Of a stretch of DNA of 64,000 nt, positions 12,972 to 26,503 are shown piece by piece. Both the position numbers and the translations under genes were made by a program. The notes beneath the pieces were generated by a model. It was given only the letters and a program-made list of their open reading frames with translations, had not been told where the DNA came from and did no database searches. Source of the DNA: Stramonita haemastoma. Its lineage: Eukaryota > Mollusca > Gastropoda > Neogastropoda > Muricidae. The stretch lies in assembly GCA_030674155.1 (NCBI GenBank), contig CM060328.1, positions 30,554,939-30,618,938 of the forward strand, written 5' to 3'. Positions within the stretch are counted from its first letter, which is position 1. The number at the start of each line of letters is the position of its first letter.

Positions 12972-15846
12972 GTAAATCACTTAAGTTCTAAGTCCGCACG
13001 CGGCATTAGCGAAAGTAAGATTTATAATATCATTCTAATGACGCGATTGTGTACTTTGCATAGTTTGCAGGTTGAAATAATCATTCATTGTATGAAGAGA
13101 ATTGGAGCCTATGTTTTCTAGAATAGACGGTTTTAGGCTGAAAAACTTATCCCAAAGGCCTAATCGGTAATCCACTTATCCAGTAGTAATCTTTTGCACT
13201 TGCAGCCAGTTTTTGTTGTTGTTGATTACTTCAGCGTAGTCGATCAAGAGACAAGACCCAGAAGATATCAAGAAGGAGTTCTACAGTAATTACATACGAA
13301 ATGAAATTTTCATTGATTTATAATTGATATGATGTCTGAGACACTGGCAGTAACTTGAGTAAGAACTAAAGAAGAAACTAACCCTTCCTAATTTAGAAAT
13401 TAAAGGCTTATATGTCAGTTATGAATTTACAGTATAGCTTTGGGTAGGTATATAAGGTATATTTGATAATTATATAACTTACATGTACTAATGAATCATT
13501 GCATGAAAAAGCTATCCATATATAATGTACCCCCTCCCAAACTTTCATAATAGCAGAGCTGTAGGTTGTTAATGTTAATATGCCAGCATCATTGAACATG
13601 ATGCATGCTATAAGTATTACTAGCATACTGCATAGGCTATGCTATAGTATACATTCATTGATATAAATTATATTTTTATCAGAATTGTACATGACTTAAA
13701 GTAACACTGTATTGCAAAACATCCAATGGGTGCATTCTGACTAGTACTACTACTAGACATTTAGACAACAAACCACTTCTGCTTAACTGGAATAATAAAA
13801 TGACCTGTGTAAGTGTGTCATTGTGATCAAGAGGGCACAAATTTTATACAAAATAAACAGGGCCAATCTAGATGAGACAATATCAGGGATTGAGGTTCCA
13901 ATTTGAATTTTGCAACTAGCTTTCTTTCTCGAGTTCTCATTGTTTTCAGCATTCCATAGAATGTTGTTTCACTTAAGGCAAGTCCCACTCTCTGATGTTG
14001 TCTTCCCATTGTTTTCTGAGATTTCTCTGTCTCAGTGTCTGAGTGTCTCAGTGTCTGCCTCTTCATTTCCCACCTTGTACTGTTCTCAGTGTACTTCAGT
14101 CTTCAGTTTGAGTCTTTTCACTGAAGTCAGGAGATTGTCATAGTTCCCAATGGTGTTCACTGTTTACAGTTTTGGTTTTCACTTCTTCATTGGTTATGTG
14201 ATCTCTGTATAAGTGTATTGAATCTGTAGACCTGCCTATTCAAAGTTTGCATCTGTTAATAAACCACTAACTATGTTTCTGTTCTTGAGAATTTGATGAA
14301 ATAAGAATCTTCCTTCTTGATAGAAATAGCTGAACTGATTGCAAAAGCCTATCACTATATATAATGATTAGTGTATTTATATGATATTAGTCTTTGATAA
14401 TGTATTACAAAGTAGAGAGTCAAACCACACGCACAGACATTTTGAACTTCAATTATTTTTTTTCATTCATGTTTGTTTGATTTTTGTTTGTATATTTGTT
14501 AGTAGGAGACAACGTTCAGAGTCGGGTTCATCAGACCAAAGTTCACGGTCCCGCTCTCCAGTCAGGAGAAAGCACAGTCACAAGGACAAGAGGCGACAGT
14601 CCAGGTCAAGGTCACAGGATGAGAGGAGAAAGAGACGGCACAGGTCTGCATCGCAGTCTTCAGATTCGGACAGTGGGGGGCCATCTTTTCAGCCTCCATC
14701 TGCCCCGCCTGCCAGCAAAGAGGACAAAGAGTAAGCAAGAAATGGAGTTTGTTTGAAGAATGTTTGTTTCCAAGGTCTGTTAGTGTATAATTTTTTGTAC
14801 AAACTTAATTCTTTGTTTTTTTTTCTCCCTCCTTTTAACATTGTTTTCCTCCTCCCCCTTCTTTGATATAGTATTGTTATGCAAAAATTAAAGAAAGTTT
14901 GCTTTGTTATTATGATAAAAGGTTGTTTTTTTTTTTTTAGATTAATAACTCAACACTCCAATACTCTAGGGGGACGGGATAGCCTAGTGGTCAGAACATT
15001 GCGCTCGCAATTTGACAACCCAGATTTGATTCCCATTTGAGGGGATTTTTCCCCTGGAGTTAACATCAGTGCTGACTCCACTCTCCCCAAAAGTCCTATG
15101 GATGAGATTATAAACTGAGGCCCCGTGTGTGAATGCACACACTGACACAGAACATCTTGCGGACACATCAATTCCTGTTCCGCTTTTCATAAGAGTAGAC
15201 TATTGTGTTCCGGTGGGAACAGATGACAAGATTTACAAAACTGCATGCCCATGAGGACTGGATGTGAAAAAGCACATGAGTGTTTATTCTATTATCCTCG
15301 ATAATAAAGAATGAATAGATGAATAAATAAAAGAATAAATAAAGGTCTAACCACTAGATTCCACCCCCATTAAAACATCTGATGTTGCTGTAATGTATCT
15401 GTTTATATGATTCCCTTTGAAAAGTAGGATATATATTTTATTTAAAAGAGTAGATATTTGCTAATGCCATTACGCAGTGCAACAGCGTAGATCATCTTTA
15501 TTTTGGAATCTGTTTTATCTGTGTGTTTTTTTTAATTTCTGTGCGACAGAAAAGAGAAAGAAATGAAGAAAGCCCTGGAAACGCCTGAAGAAAAACGTGC
15601 AAGGAGATTAGCCAAAAAGGTAGGTAACTTATATTTTGTGTACTGTCAGCTTGTTTTTTGTGCAGTTTACCTTAGAAAATAAAATGAATTAAAGAGAAAA
15701 AAAGCCCCCCCCCCCTCACTCCACCATGAAATTAATAATGAAGAAGAAGGAAACAAAAAACCCAAACAAAACAGGATGTTAATTGTATTGATCATTTTCA
15801 CGCCCTCTCTCTTACCCATGCACACAAATTTCAGACACACACGCTT

Positions 15847-15940
<94 letters not shown>

Positions 15941-16324
15941 TCATGCAAAAATACTCAGACACACACTCACACTGTACAGTGAATACATGCATGCACACAG
16001 CGGACTTACGCACTCACAAGTTCTGACCATTTTGAATGTATTAACAGATCATAAGAATTTTAGACAAACAAATGTACATTGTGAGAAGTGTAGCAGCTGT
16101 TTTCTACTAGTTAATAAAAATTGTGACCTGACTTTCAAGCGAAGAAATCTTGATGGTGGGGGTTTTGCAAATCAGTGCATAGTGCACCCTCCATTATTTG
16201 GTGGGCTGGTGGGTAGGTAGGTGAGAAAGTGAGTAAATGAGAGGTAGCGTGTGTGTGTGTGTGTGTTTGTATGTGTGTGTGTAATGCCTGTGTTTTTTCC
16301 TGTAAGAGGTTGAGTGAGATAGTA

Positions 16325-16411
<87 letters not shown>

Positions 16412-19400
16412 TTTTTAAAAGCACGTGTGTGTATTGGCATGTGAGCATGTGTAATATGTCTTTGTGTTTGTGTGTGGTTTCATCTATTATTGTTATTGTT
16501 ATGCTGATGACAATGTGCCTTTGTCTCCCAGGAAGCGAAAGAAAGAAGACGCAAAGAGCAGATGGGCTGGGATCAGGAATATATGGTGAGAAACTTTTTT
16601 TTTTCTTCTTCTTCTTCTTCTCTCGTTTGCTTAATTACACTGTCCGATGTGTCAGGGAAAAATAATGGCATGTCCTTTCCCTCTCCTCACATGGGCCATA
16701 CAGCTTGGTCTGTTGGGTTATCTCCGTAATTTTTTTTTTTTTTAAGGTTGCTTCCTTTACTGCAGATTTTGATGCTTTAAGTTTAGTTTAATTTTTTTTT
16801 CCCCATTACTGTTTCTTTAAACTATTATCATAATCTTGTTTTGGTTTTTGTAATGAATAAAAATTTTTTTTAAATAAACCAACCCAACAACGTTATTTAA
16901 TTTGTATGCTAATTGACTTGGTAGCTGGGGGGGGGGGGGAAACCCAACCAAACACAGGACCCTTCATGTTGATATTTATGCTGTGGACCCTACATGTTGA
17001 TATTTATACTGTGGACCCTACATGTTGATATTCATAGTACTATCAGGGGTTTTTGTTGATTGGTAGTTGTGTAGCTTTTAACTCCGTGATGGTGACTAAA
17101 GTTACTGATCTTTTTTTCGCTGTTGCAGGGCTACACGAACGTGGACAATCCCTTTGGAGACGAGCATCTGCTGGACACCTTCGTGTGGTCCAAGAAGATA
17201 GAGAAGGAAGGCAAGAAGCATTTGGCCACGGACGAGATTCAGAAGCAGCAGAAACTCAAGATGCGGGAGAACAAAGTAAGTGAGAGGGGCTCAGAAACCT
17301 GGACACTTGTAGGTATGGAGTGAGGAAAAAGTGAGTGAGAATGAATGGTTGTGTGACTCAGAAAATCCATTTCCCTTTGAAAAACAGTGATAGATGCAAG
17401 GTTCGTATCCATTGTGTTCTTTAAAGAAGCCTACCGCTTCTATCTCAGGTATGGGGTGGTAGATGGGGTGGGTCTTCATAGCCACTAGGTGTGGCAGTCT
17501 TAAGTAAGGGAAAGAGATGCAGAGTCTCTGCTGACTGCTGACAGTTATGTAACGTCATCTCCACCGCTGCCTCTTCACATTCATTTCTGTTTTCTTAACT
17601 CTCAGAGGATGGCCGTCTGCTATAGCAGATCACTGTAAAGCAACGGTTTTGGATGGTCATCCGCTGTAGTGGATTTGCTGTTTGCAGATTTTTCGCATGG
17701 CGGCCACATGATACTATGACTAATGCAGCTTAACATAGCTTCGTGAGCCTGTTCAGAGTTGAATGCACAGTGTTGTCAGGTGATTCTGTGTGTTCCAAAT
17801 TTTTTGTTTGTGGTTGCAGAGTAGCCAACACAGAGTAACGACATGATTTCTTCATGCTAGTCAAAGCTCAAGTATTAAAGTGAGAGCTTCAATTTTTCAA
17901 AATTTACTAACCCAGCGTGTTATTCATAAGCTCAGAAAATTTCATTTTCTTACTATTTGTTTTGTATTTTTTATGATTTTTTAACTAACCATTACAAATG
18001 GGCCATCTGTGGGGAGAAGCAAGGGAGAGAACTGGCCGTCCCGAGTGAGTTAAAGTAAACACAGACAGCTTTGTTTTTAAAGATAAGGATAGAATGAAGG
18101 CAATGTTTGTGATTTTACTCTTTTGAGAAATATGAAGCCTTGTACTTTCCCCTCTGTGCAAGAAATCTGTGATTTTGTTACAGCTGATGGTCGGTGTTTT
18201 ATTTCCTTGATGATTTGAAGTTGTGTGGCAGCAGATTGTGTGTGTGTGTGGGTGGGTGGGTAGGTGGGTGTGTGTGTAGGTGTGTGTATGTGTGTGTGCG
18301 TGTGGGTGGGTGCATGCATGCCTACATGTGTGTGTGTGGGTGCATGCATGTGTACTCACAAATGATGGGTGGGTGCTTGTATGCATGGGTGCGTACATGC
18401 ATTCGTGTGTTCTCACAAATGGTGGGAGGGTGGGTGGGTGGATGCGTGTGTACCCACAAATATTGTGCGTTTGCATATGTGTGTGTGTGTGTACTCACAA
18501 TTGGCGCTGCACTCAAGCCTGTACGTGCTTTAGCTGCTGTAGTGTATCAGTAGAACTGAACTCATGTTTGTGTTGTCCTCAGGTTGAACTTGAAAAAGTG
18601 AAAAAGAGGCGATTGGAACGAGAAAAGGAACGTGAGGAGCGAGAAAAGGAGAGGGTAAGATGTATAGTGTTGTTGTTGTTGTTATACTCCGTTTGATGCT
18701 GTGTGTATCAGTCAGTGTTGTTGTTGTTGTTATACTCTGTTTGATGCTGTGTATATCTGTCAGTGTTGTTGTTGTTATACTCAGTTTGATGCTGTGTGTA
18801 TCTGTCAGTCTGTTGATCCTCTATTTCCCATCTGTATGTAGCTGTGGGTGAACCCCAGCTGTCAGTTTCCCCCACTTTCAGCTCCTCTCAGCTGCGATCC
18901 ATTTCATTCCATCCCAGCCCACCTGGTGCTGATTATAGCAGGAGCTGACCACACTTAGGCTGATTAACTCTCAGAGGACGGCTGTCCGCTATAGCGGATC
19001 ACTGTAAAAGCAATGGTTTTGGACAGCAGTCCGCTATAGCAGATTTGCTGTTTGCAGATTTTTCACGTGGCAGCCGCATTGATACTATGACTGTGAGCAT
19101 ATCCAAGGTCAAATGCAGAGCATTGTTAGTTGATTCTGTGTGTTCCGAAGTCTTTGTTTGCAGTTGCAGAGAGTAGGGGACATGGAGTAGTGACATGGAG
19201 TTCAAAATTTGGAGTATTTTCTTCATGCTTGTCAAGGCTTAAATGTTAAAATAAGAGCTTCAATCTTTTGATATATGTACTAACCCAGCATGTTATTCAT
19301 AAGGTCAGAAAAATTCATTTTCTTTCTATGTGTTTTGTATTTTTTATGACTTTTTTTACGAACCATTAAAAATGGGCAGTCCATGGGGAAAAGCAAGGGA

Positions 19401-19721
19401 GAGAACTGGCTGTCTTGAGTGTGTTAAAAAGAAGGGGCGCGCTCAATTTAGCACACTTGACTGAGTGATGTTGAATGTGTGTGTTGTGGAGCGGTTGCAT
19501 CAGCAAAATTTCATCATTGGTGAGCTTCAGGCCTCTCTACTCAAGAAATCAAAAAAGAAAAAAACAAAAAGACAATCAGCAATCTCCCCTCTCCTTTCCC
19601 CGATTGTTTCTTTTTTTCATATTTTTTATTTGGTTGTTGGTTTTTTTTTGGTAAAGATTTTGTGAAGGTGAGCACTAATTTTGAGAAGTCAAGATCAGAT
19701 AATGTTATCCCTTGCTTCTTG

Positions 19722-19797
<76 letters not shown>

Positions 19798-22700
19798 TGT
19801 GAACATGGCTTTGAATTCAATACTGACATATTTCTAATAATTTGCAGGATATGATGTTGAGAGATAAAGAATTGGAGTACTTCAGAGAGTGGGAGAAACA
19901 AGAGGACAGTGTAAGTATAACTGCAAGGCTGTGTGTGTGTGTGTGTTTGTATGCGTGTGTGTGAGTGTGTGTGTGTGTGTGTTAGAGAGAGTGAGAGAGA
20001 GCATGAGTGTGTTCTTTTATTTCAAGGATGATGGAATAAGTACTCACATTTTTTTAATATATCCAGTCCCATTGTGCATGTACTTTTGTAAAGGTTGTCA
20101 TCTGTTTCCACCATCTTAAATTGGTCTGCTTTTATGAAAGGCAGGATGAGTTTTAACATGTGTGGCTTGTTAAAGTTGTTTGCCCATTTTATCTTTCTTT
20201 GTTTCAGTTTCATTTGAACCAAGCCAAGCTGCGCTCAGAAATCAGAATCAAAGATGGGCGAGGTGAGTTGTCTGCTCAGCTTTGAGAAATAGGGGAGATG
20301 GAAAAATTTGAATTTGCTATTTGTTACTTTGTGATGAAGAAAAGCAGCACTGAAGAAAAAGAGAGGCTCAAGTAGGGGGTGGAGTGGGGGACAGGGAGAA
20401 ATCAAATGGCTGCAGGATGTTTTAAAAATAAAGGATTAGCCCTAAGAATGGATGAACATGTTTAAAAAAAGAAAATGCATGCAACACAAGTGTTGTGTTT
20501 AGATTCTACATCATCCCATGTAAGTCAAAATGCAGCTACCTTCATGGTGAGCAAAAACTTGAAAAAGGGTTGCGCATACATATACAAATCTCATCATCGG
20601 TGAACCTTGGAGCTCTAGTCAAGAAACTGACCAAAAAATAATCCTTTTTTCTTGTTTTTCATTGTCTGCAAAGGAAAACTGTACAGCACCAAAATCTATA
20701 ACAGTCACAAAGTCAGTACTTTACACTCTTTGACTTTTTAAATTTTCCCTCTGATTTTTTTTGGTTTCTTTTCTTGGCTTTGTATACTCAAGTGTCAATG
20801 TGCCATTGGTCCTCTTGTCTTGTTCGCTTCACTCTGTCAGACATGTCTTGGGGAGGTGGTAGCATGTCCATCCCAGCTCTGTTCCGCTTATCTAATGTGG
20901 GCAAGATTGCATGTTGAATGGAAGGGAGGTACCAGCTGTATCTGACGGTAGGTAGTCATAGGATTGTGCAAGTTGTGTGTCTGTAGGTCACTGATAAGAA
21001 ATAATGCTGAATGGGTTTGTTTATTCATCAAGCTTTTGGTGAACCTCAGAGCTCTAGCTGAGGAATAAATTTTTTTTTTTAAAGTGATTGTAGTAAGTGT
21101 GAAGAAATGTCAGGCAATAATCCCTGATGTGAAATGGATTGGTTTCAGCCAAACCCATAGATTTGCTGGCCAAGTACATCAGCGCTGAAGACGACGCCAT
21201 CGCTGTGGAGATGCACGAGCCCTACACCTACCTCTATGTGAGTGTGTGTGTGGAAGTTGTGTCCGCATGATGTTGTTCTTTACCTCAACCCTTCTGTACA
21301 CCATGAGGAAATAAAAGCTGGTTTTGGGGTGGTTGTTTTTTTTATATAGCAGATGGCATTGTGTTAAGGGGGACCGCGGCATAGGTTTTCACCAAAAAAA
21401 AAAAAAAAAAAAGACTTTTGGGATTATGGTTGCATTTGGTCAAGTAATGTGTCAACTTTGCTTTTCAATCACTCATTTTGTTTGTTTTGACCGATTTCAA
21501 TGCAAATAAAATCATTTTCTGAGGTAGGGGTGGGTGAATTTAGAGCAATTGTGGCCCAAAAACGCGAAGTTTGCATCAGTTTGGAGATCGTCGCGCTTGC
21601 CGACCAGTTTCGCTACCCCCCCTTGTTTGGTATCAATGTGAAGGTCATTCACTGACCTACTTTCTGACATCACCTCTCAATGGATAATTTCACTCACGGA
21701 AACACACGAAGAGCAAATCCGAAGGAACCCGAGAGGCATTTTCTACAGGCATACGGTAGAGTCGAAGTCTCTGATTGGCTTGTGGCCGTAAAAAAATAGC
21801 TGATTGGTTCTAAGAGTCATGTGACTTTTATCCAAGATGGCGGATGTTTACATCTCGAGTCTGTTCCATGCACGCATTCGACCTGTTTTCAGCCAAAGTT
21901 TTTTACTGAAAGTCTCAAAAATGCCAAAATATGCCGAAAACAAGTGTTGGACTACCAATTCCTTTGGTAGAAAGAATGAAAAACGGAAGAAACGGAAAAT
22001 AGACTGACGATCGCTGGCTGGAGTGGTGACCTAGTTTTGCTGTGCCATGCACATCAACTCGCGGTGTTGCCGATAACCACTCGCTTACTTCATTAATGCG
22101 AAAATTGAAGTTTTTCTCCGAAAAAACGTGTATCAGTGGCTGACAGCGACACTAGTTTTGATATAGACTCGATGCGCAAGAAAAATAAACCGATCCGCGG
22201 GCCCGCAACTTCTCAAACGACAGAACATCATCAGTGATGTGTCACCCTTGGAAAGTTGGGTGACAACATAAAGGTGCACAAAGTGAAATTATAGCTACAT
22301 TTTCCATCGATTTATTACTATTTTGGGAATATAGCAGGGTACTTTTTTTCCCAATAAGTTATGTGTTGTTGGTACTTAGCAGGAATACAGTAGTGCCTGA
22401 ATTTTTGGTTTGCAGTCTCTGACAAGGGCTATTCAGTATACACTCACTTTTTTCCCATATTCTCAGTTTTATTTTTTATTCAGTTGTTTGTTTTCAGAGG
22501 CAGTTTAATGATAATTCACAAAAGAATTGTTTTTACTGAGTTTGACACAGTGAATGGTGTTAGAAAAGAAAAACCTTCACCCATAATTTTTCTTCTCTGC
22601 CCCCCCCCCCTTTTCAAAAAAATTTTTTTTTACTTTCTCCTGTATTTTCCACAATCACACAGTTGTTTTGCATTCTGTTTTGCATCCTCACACATCTTAG

Positions 22701-25700
22701 TTATCACATTATCAACAATATATTCAAAGCTGAGATGAATAAGACAGTCAGCCTGCAGTCTGGAGGCGAGATACTTTTCCAGCAATATTGTGCTTGCTGG
22801 ACTGGATTTTGTGGCAGTGAGCAATGCAGAAGTGTTTGTAGATAAATCAGACATTCTCAGAGTGAAAACAGCCACTAGAAAATCATCTGATAGGGCCAAA
22901 AAGAAGAGGAAAAAAAACAAAGTGTAATGCATGCGGAACATGAACATAGCCAGGCAGGCAAAGAGGGGGGTGTATGCCCCAGGAGCCTCCTGAAAAATTT
23001 ATTCTATGAGAAAAGCTGTTTCTAATCACTCAGTAGTGTTGGCCTATTGTTATTTTACCATGCATAATTTTTTGGTAATGTTTAAACATGATTTTCATTG
23101 ATTAAATTGTTAACTAAATCTTTACGGGCATTTTTCTCAAAACGTGGTTTTTTGGCCGCAACTGTTATTTGGCCCACCTGTAACTTCTAACCTAATGAAA
23201 ATAATCCACTGAAAATTGGTATGCTGGTGTAGAAATGTGTGCTGAGTGCAATGAGACAGTTTGAACTCTGTAGCTATTACAGTTTTTCAATACCATGAAA
23301 TAAAAATTTGAAAACTGGAGCAAAATTTTTTTGGCATTTTTGAAAAAAAAAGAAAAATATATTTTATGAACTAAACTATATTTTTTTGTGATCATTGCAC
23401 ACAGTGATGTCAAATCAAACAGGAAAAATGATAAACTTCATCATGCATTGCATATTTTGAAAGCAGCAGATGGGCCAAACACTGACCCCTATTTTTTTGG
23501 AAAAATTATCACATTATCATATCTGTTGGACTTACATACTTCAAACTTTGCACAGATAGCTTTATTAATGCACTTAGTATGTGTACCAAATTTCATGCAG
23601 ATATCTTTAGTAGTTTCTGAGAAACAAAAATTTGCTAAAAGTGACGCAGTGGTCCACCTTAAGTGGGGACAGGATAGCTCAGTGGTCAGAGCAATCGATT
23701 TCCCCCAGCCAATGTTAAGCAGCATTGAACATGGTTACAAAGTGGATGGGTGACCGTTTGTACACTTTGGCTCAGTACAGTCCCCAGTTTACCCAGCTGT
23801 AAATGGATACCTGTCCTCTTTAAGGACATGGGGATTGTATTTAAAAAAAAAAAGAAAAAAGAAGCACACAAGTGCTTATTCCATTATCCCTCGATATGAA
23901 ATAAATATGTAAATATAAAAGAATCAATAAAAAAAATAAGTAAAAAGGAAGGTGTCCGATAACCTAGGCAGTTGTAGGGGAGTAAGGCATCAGAAACCTC
24001 AGCTTCTCCAGGGGCCAGCATATTGAGGGCGGCGCCCATCTCTCCTCTCCCTCTGCTTTACCTTCCCTGACCCTAAAGAGGGCAAGTACCCATTTACAGT
24101 TGTGTGGATTTGGGGGACTGTACTGAAGCCAAGATGCGCAAACGGTCATCCATCCAACTGGTAACCACGCTCGTCGCTGCTTAACCCTCTTAGTCCCGAT
24201 CCGGGATTTGCCAGGGATCGAATAATTACCCCCCTTAAGTCCCAATCCGGGATTTGCCAGGATTTACACACAGTAGATATCCATCACGCTGTGACCATCA
24301 CTATTGTTACCACATGTTAAACCTCTATCAGGCTAGAAGGAGAAACCTTGTACAGTGTCTGGAAGTAATGATAGCTGCTGGTATGTACTTAGAAGGAGGA
24401 AAAGGCCAGCTAGCATGTGTGCCCGACCTGATTTTGTGATGGAATGCGAAATCTAGGGTCAGTTTGTGTTCAGAGAGTCCGAATGTAAGAGGATTAACTT
24501 GACGGGGGGAGGGGGGAGCAGCGAGCGCTTCTGACCACTGAGCTATCCTTGCTAGGAAAGGGGAGTGGTAAATACAGCATTCTGGACTGGAGCGAAGTGT
24601 CATTCAGATGAGACTATAAACCGAGGCCCCGTGTGCGAACACACACAGAACATCTTGTGCACACGTTAAAACCCTGTTCCGCCTTTCGGAAGAGCAGACC
24701 ATTGTGTGCCGGTAGGAGCGGATGACAAAATTTTTTTTTAAAAAACCCAGCATGCACACAGGTGTCGTGTTTAGACACCATCCCTGAGGTAAAAAAAAAA
24801 AGTAATGGGTAGGCGCTGCACTTGTGGCGACACGCTCTCCCCGGGAAGAGAGAACAGCCCGAATTTCATGCAGAGAAATCTGCTGTGACATAATGTGGTA
24901 TAAAATAAAATAAAATAAAATAAAATAAAATGTTGGATCTGTGTCCTACAGGGTCTGACGATCACAGACCTGGAGGACCTGTTGGAGGACATTCGCGTGT
25001 ACCTGGAGCTGGAGGAAGGGAAGAACGCTGACTACTGGAGAGACATCATCACCGTCACTGAGGACGAGCTGCAGAAACTCCGCAAACTGGACGCTGCCAA
25101 TAAAGGTGAGGGGTGAGGGTGGTGTGTGTGGGGGAGATGAGTGTGTGTGTGTTGTGTGTGTGTGTTTGGGTGTGTTTTGTGTGTGGGTGTGTGTGTGGGT
25201 GTGTGTGTGTGTGAGGAGGGTGGATGAGTGTGTGTGTGTGTGTGGGGTGAATGTGTGGGGGTGGGTGTGTGTGTGTGTGGGGGTGGGTGGGGTGAATGTT
25301 GATGTGGGGGGGGGGGGGTGAATGTGTATACATGTGTGTGTGGGGGGGTGGGGGTGGTGGAAGGGGTGAGTGTGTATGTGTGTGTTTGAGTGTGTGTTTG
25401 AGTGTGTACACATTCATGTGAGTGCTATACATCCATGCATGCATGTTGATTCAGCAGTTGGTTTTTAAAAAATTAAACTTGCAATAGTGAGCTAGTATAC
25501 ATAGATACAAGCAATATCATATCTATAGATTAATGGACCAGTATGAAGTCACGCTGTAACGCAGCTTGTTTGTGTTTGTGTGCGTGTGTGTGCATGTGTG
25601 CGTGTGTGTGTGTGTGTGTGCGCATGTGTTTTGTGTGTGTTTGCATGCGTGTGTGTGTGTGTGGGCATGCGCCCGTGCGCATGGTGTGTGTGTGTGTGTG

Positions 25701-26421
25701 TGTGCGCGTGCATGCGTGTGCTCGTGCGTGCATGTGTGTGCGCATGCGCGCATGTGTGTTTATGCGTGTGCATGTGTGTGTACAGAGCTGGCAGACAGGC
25801 GGGAAGGCATCAACCCTGCAGTGAACGCGGAGGTGGGGGGCATCTTCAAGGGCAAGACGACCAACCAGCTTCGCCTGCTGGAGCAGCAGATCCGAGACAA
25901 GCTCAGTGGGGGAGAAGGGGTCGATGTCGGTCAGTCTTTTTTTCTTTTTTTATCCTATCCTGTCCTGTCCTGTCCTGTCCTGTCCTGTCCTGTCCTATCC
26001 TATCCTTTCCTAATCCTATCCTATCCATCCCTTAGTCTGGCGACCGTGGGGGCACCCATGAAGACTTGACAACCAGTTCCCTCCATTCCTCTCTCTGTTC
26101 TGCCTTTCTCAGGGTTTTGTTTAGTTCTAGGCCTGTCCATTCTCTGATGTTGTCCTCCCATCTCTTCTTTTAGGTCTGCCTCTTTTTTTCTTCCTCCTTG
26201 GACAGTGCCTTGCATTATTGTTTTTGCTAGTCCTATTGATCTTGTTACATGTACGTGCCATTTAAGTTTATTAAGTTTATGTATTTTTAATATTTTATTT
26301 GTGTTTTTATTAATTTTTTTTAATATGCAGAGTCACCATCTCTTTCTTTCTGTGCTTGTGTCGTGTCGTGTCGTGCATTTTGTCACAGCACGTGTGGTGG
26401 AGACTGTGGATCAGTCCCCAT

Positions 26422-26503
<82 letters not shown>

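Larger units (their letters stand above)
21364..23662. mobile_element. Kolobok-like DNA transposon (about 2.3 kb) in cactin intron 9
   Basis: Left end TTAAGGGGGACCGCGGCAT; right end, read in reverse, TTAAGGTGGACCACTGCGTC. TTAA flanks and GG-starting termini fit the Kolobok superfamily. Inside are a promoter-like block and a 56-codon ORF but no recognisable transposase domain. The termini match only over about 14 bases, so the exact superfamily is inference. Confidence 0.6.

Noticed and set aside
14381..14505. Upstream extension of the exon 2 reading frame
   Set aside because: The sequence before the TAGTAG acceptor is T-rich intron and does not resemble cactin.
22484..22947. 84- and 105-codon ORFs inside the 2.3 kb transposon
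   Set aside because: They overlap on opposite strands, are T-rich, and show no transposase motif I can recognise.
23711..23756. Possible 5S rRNA gene
   Set aside because: Only the internal promoter region resembles 5S rRNA, and the flanks are SINE sequence in each copy.
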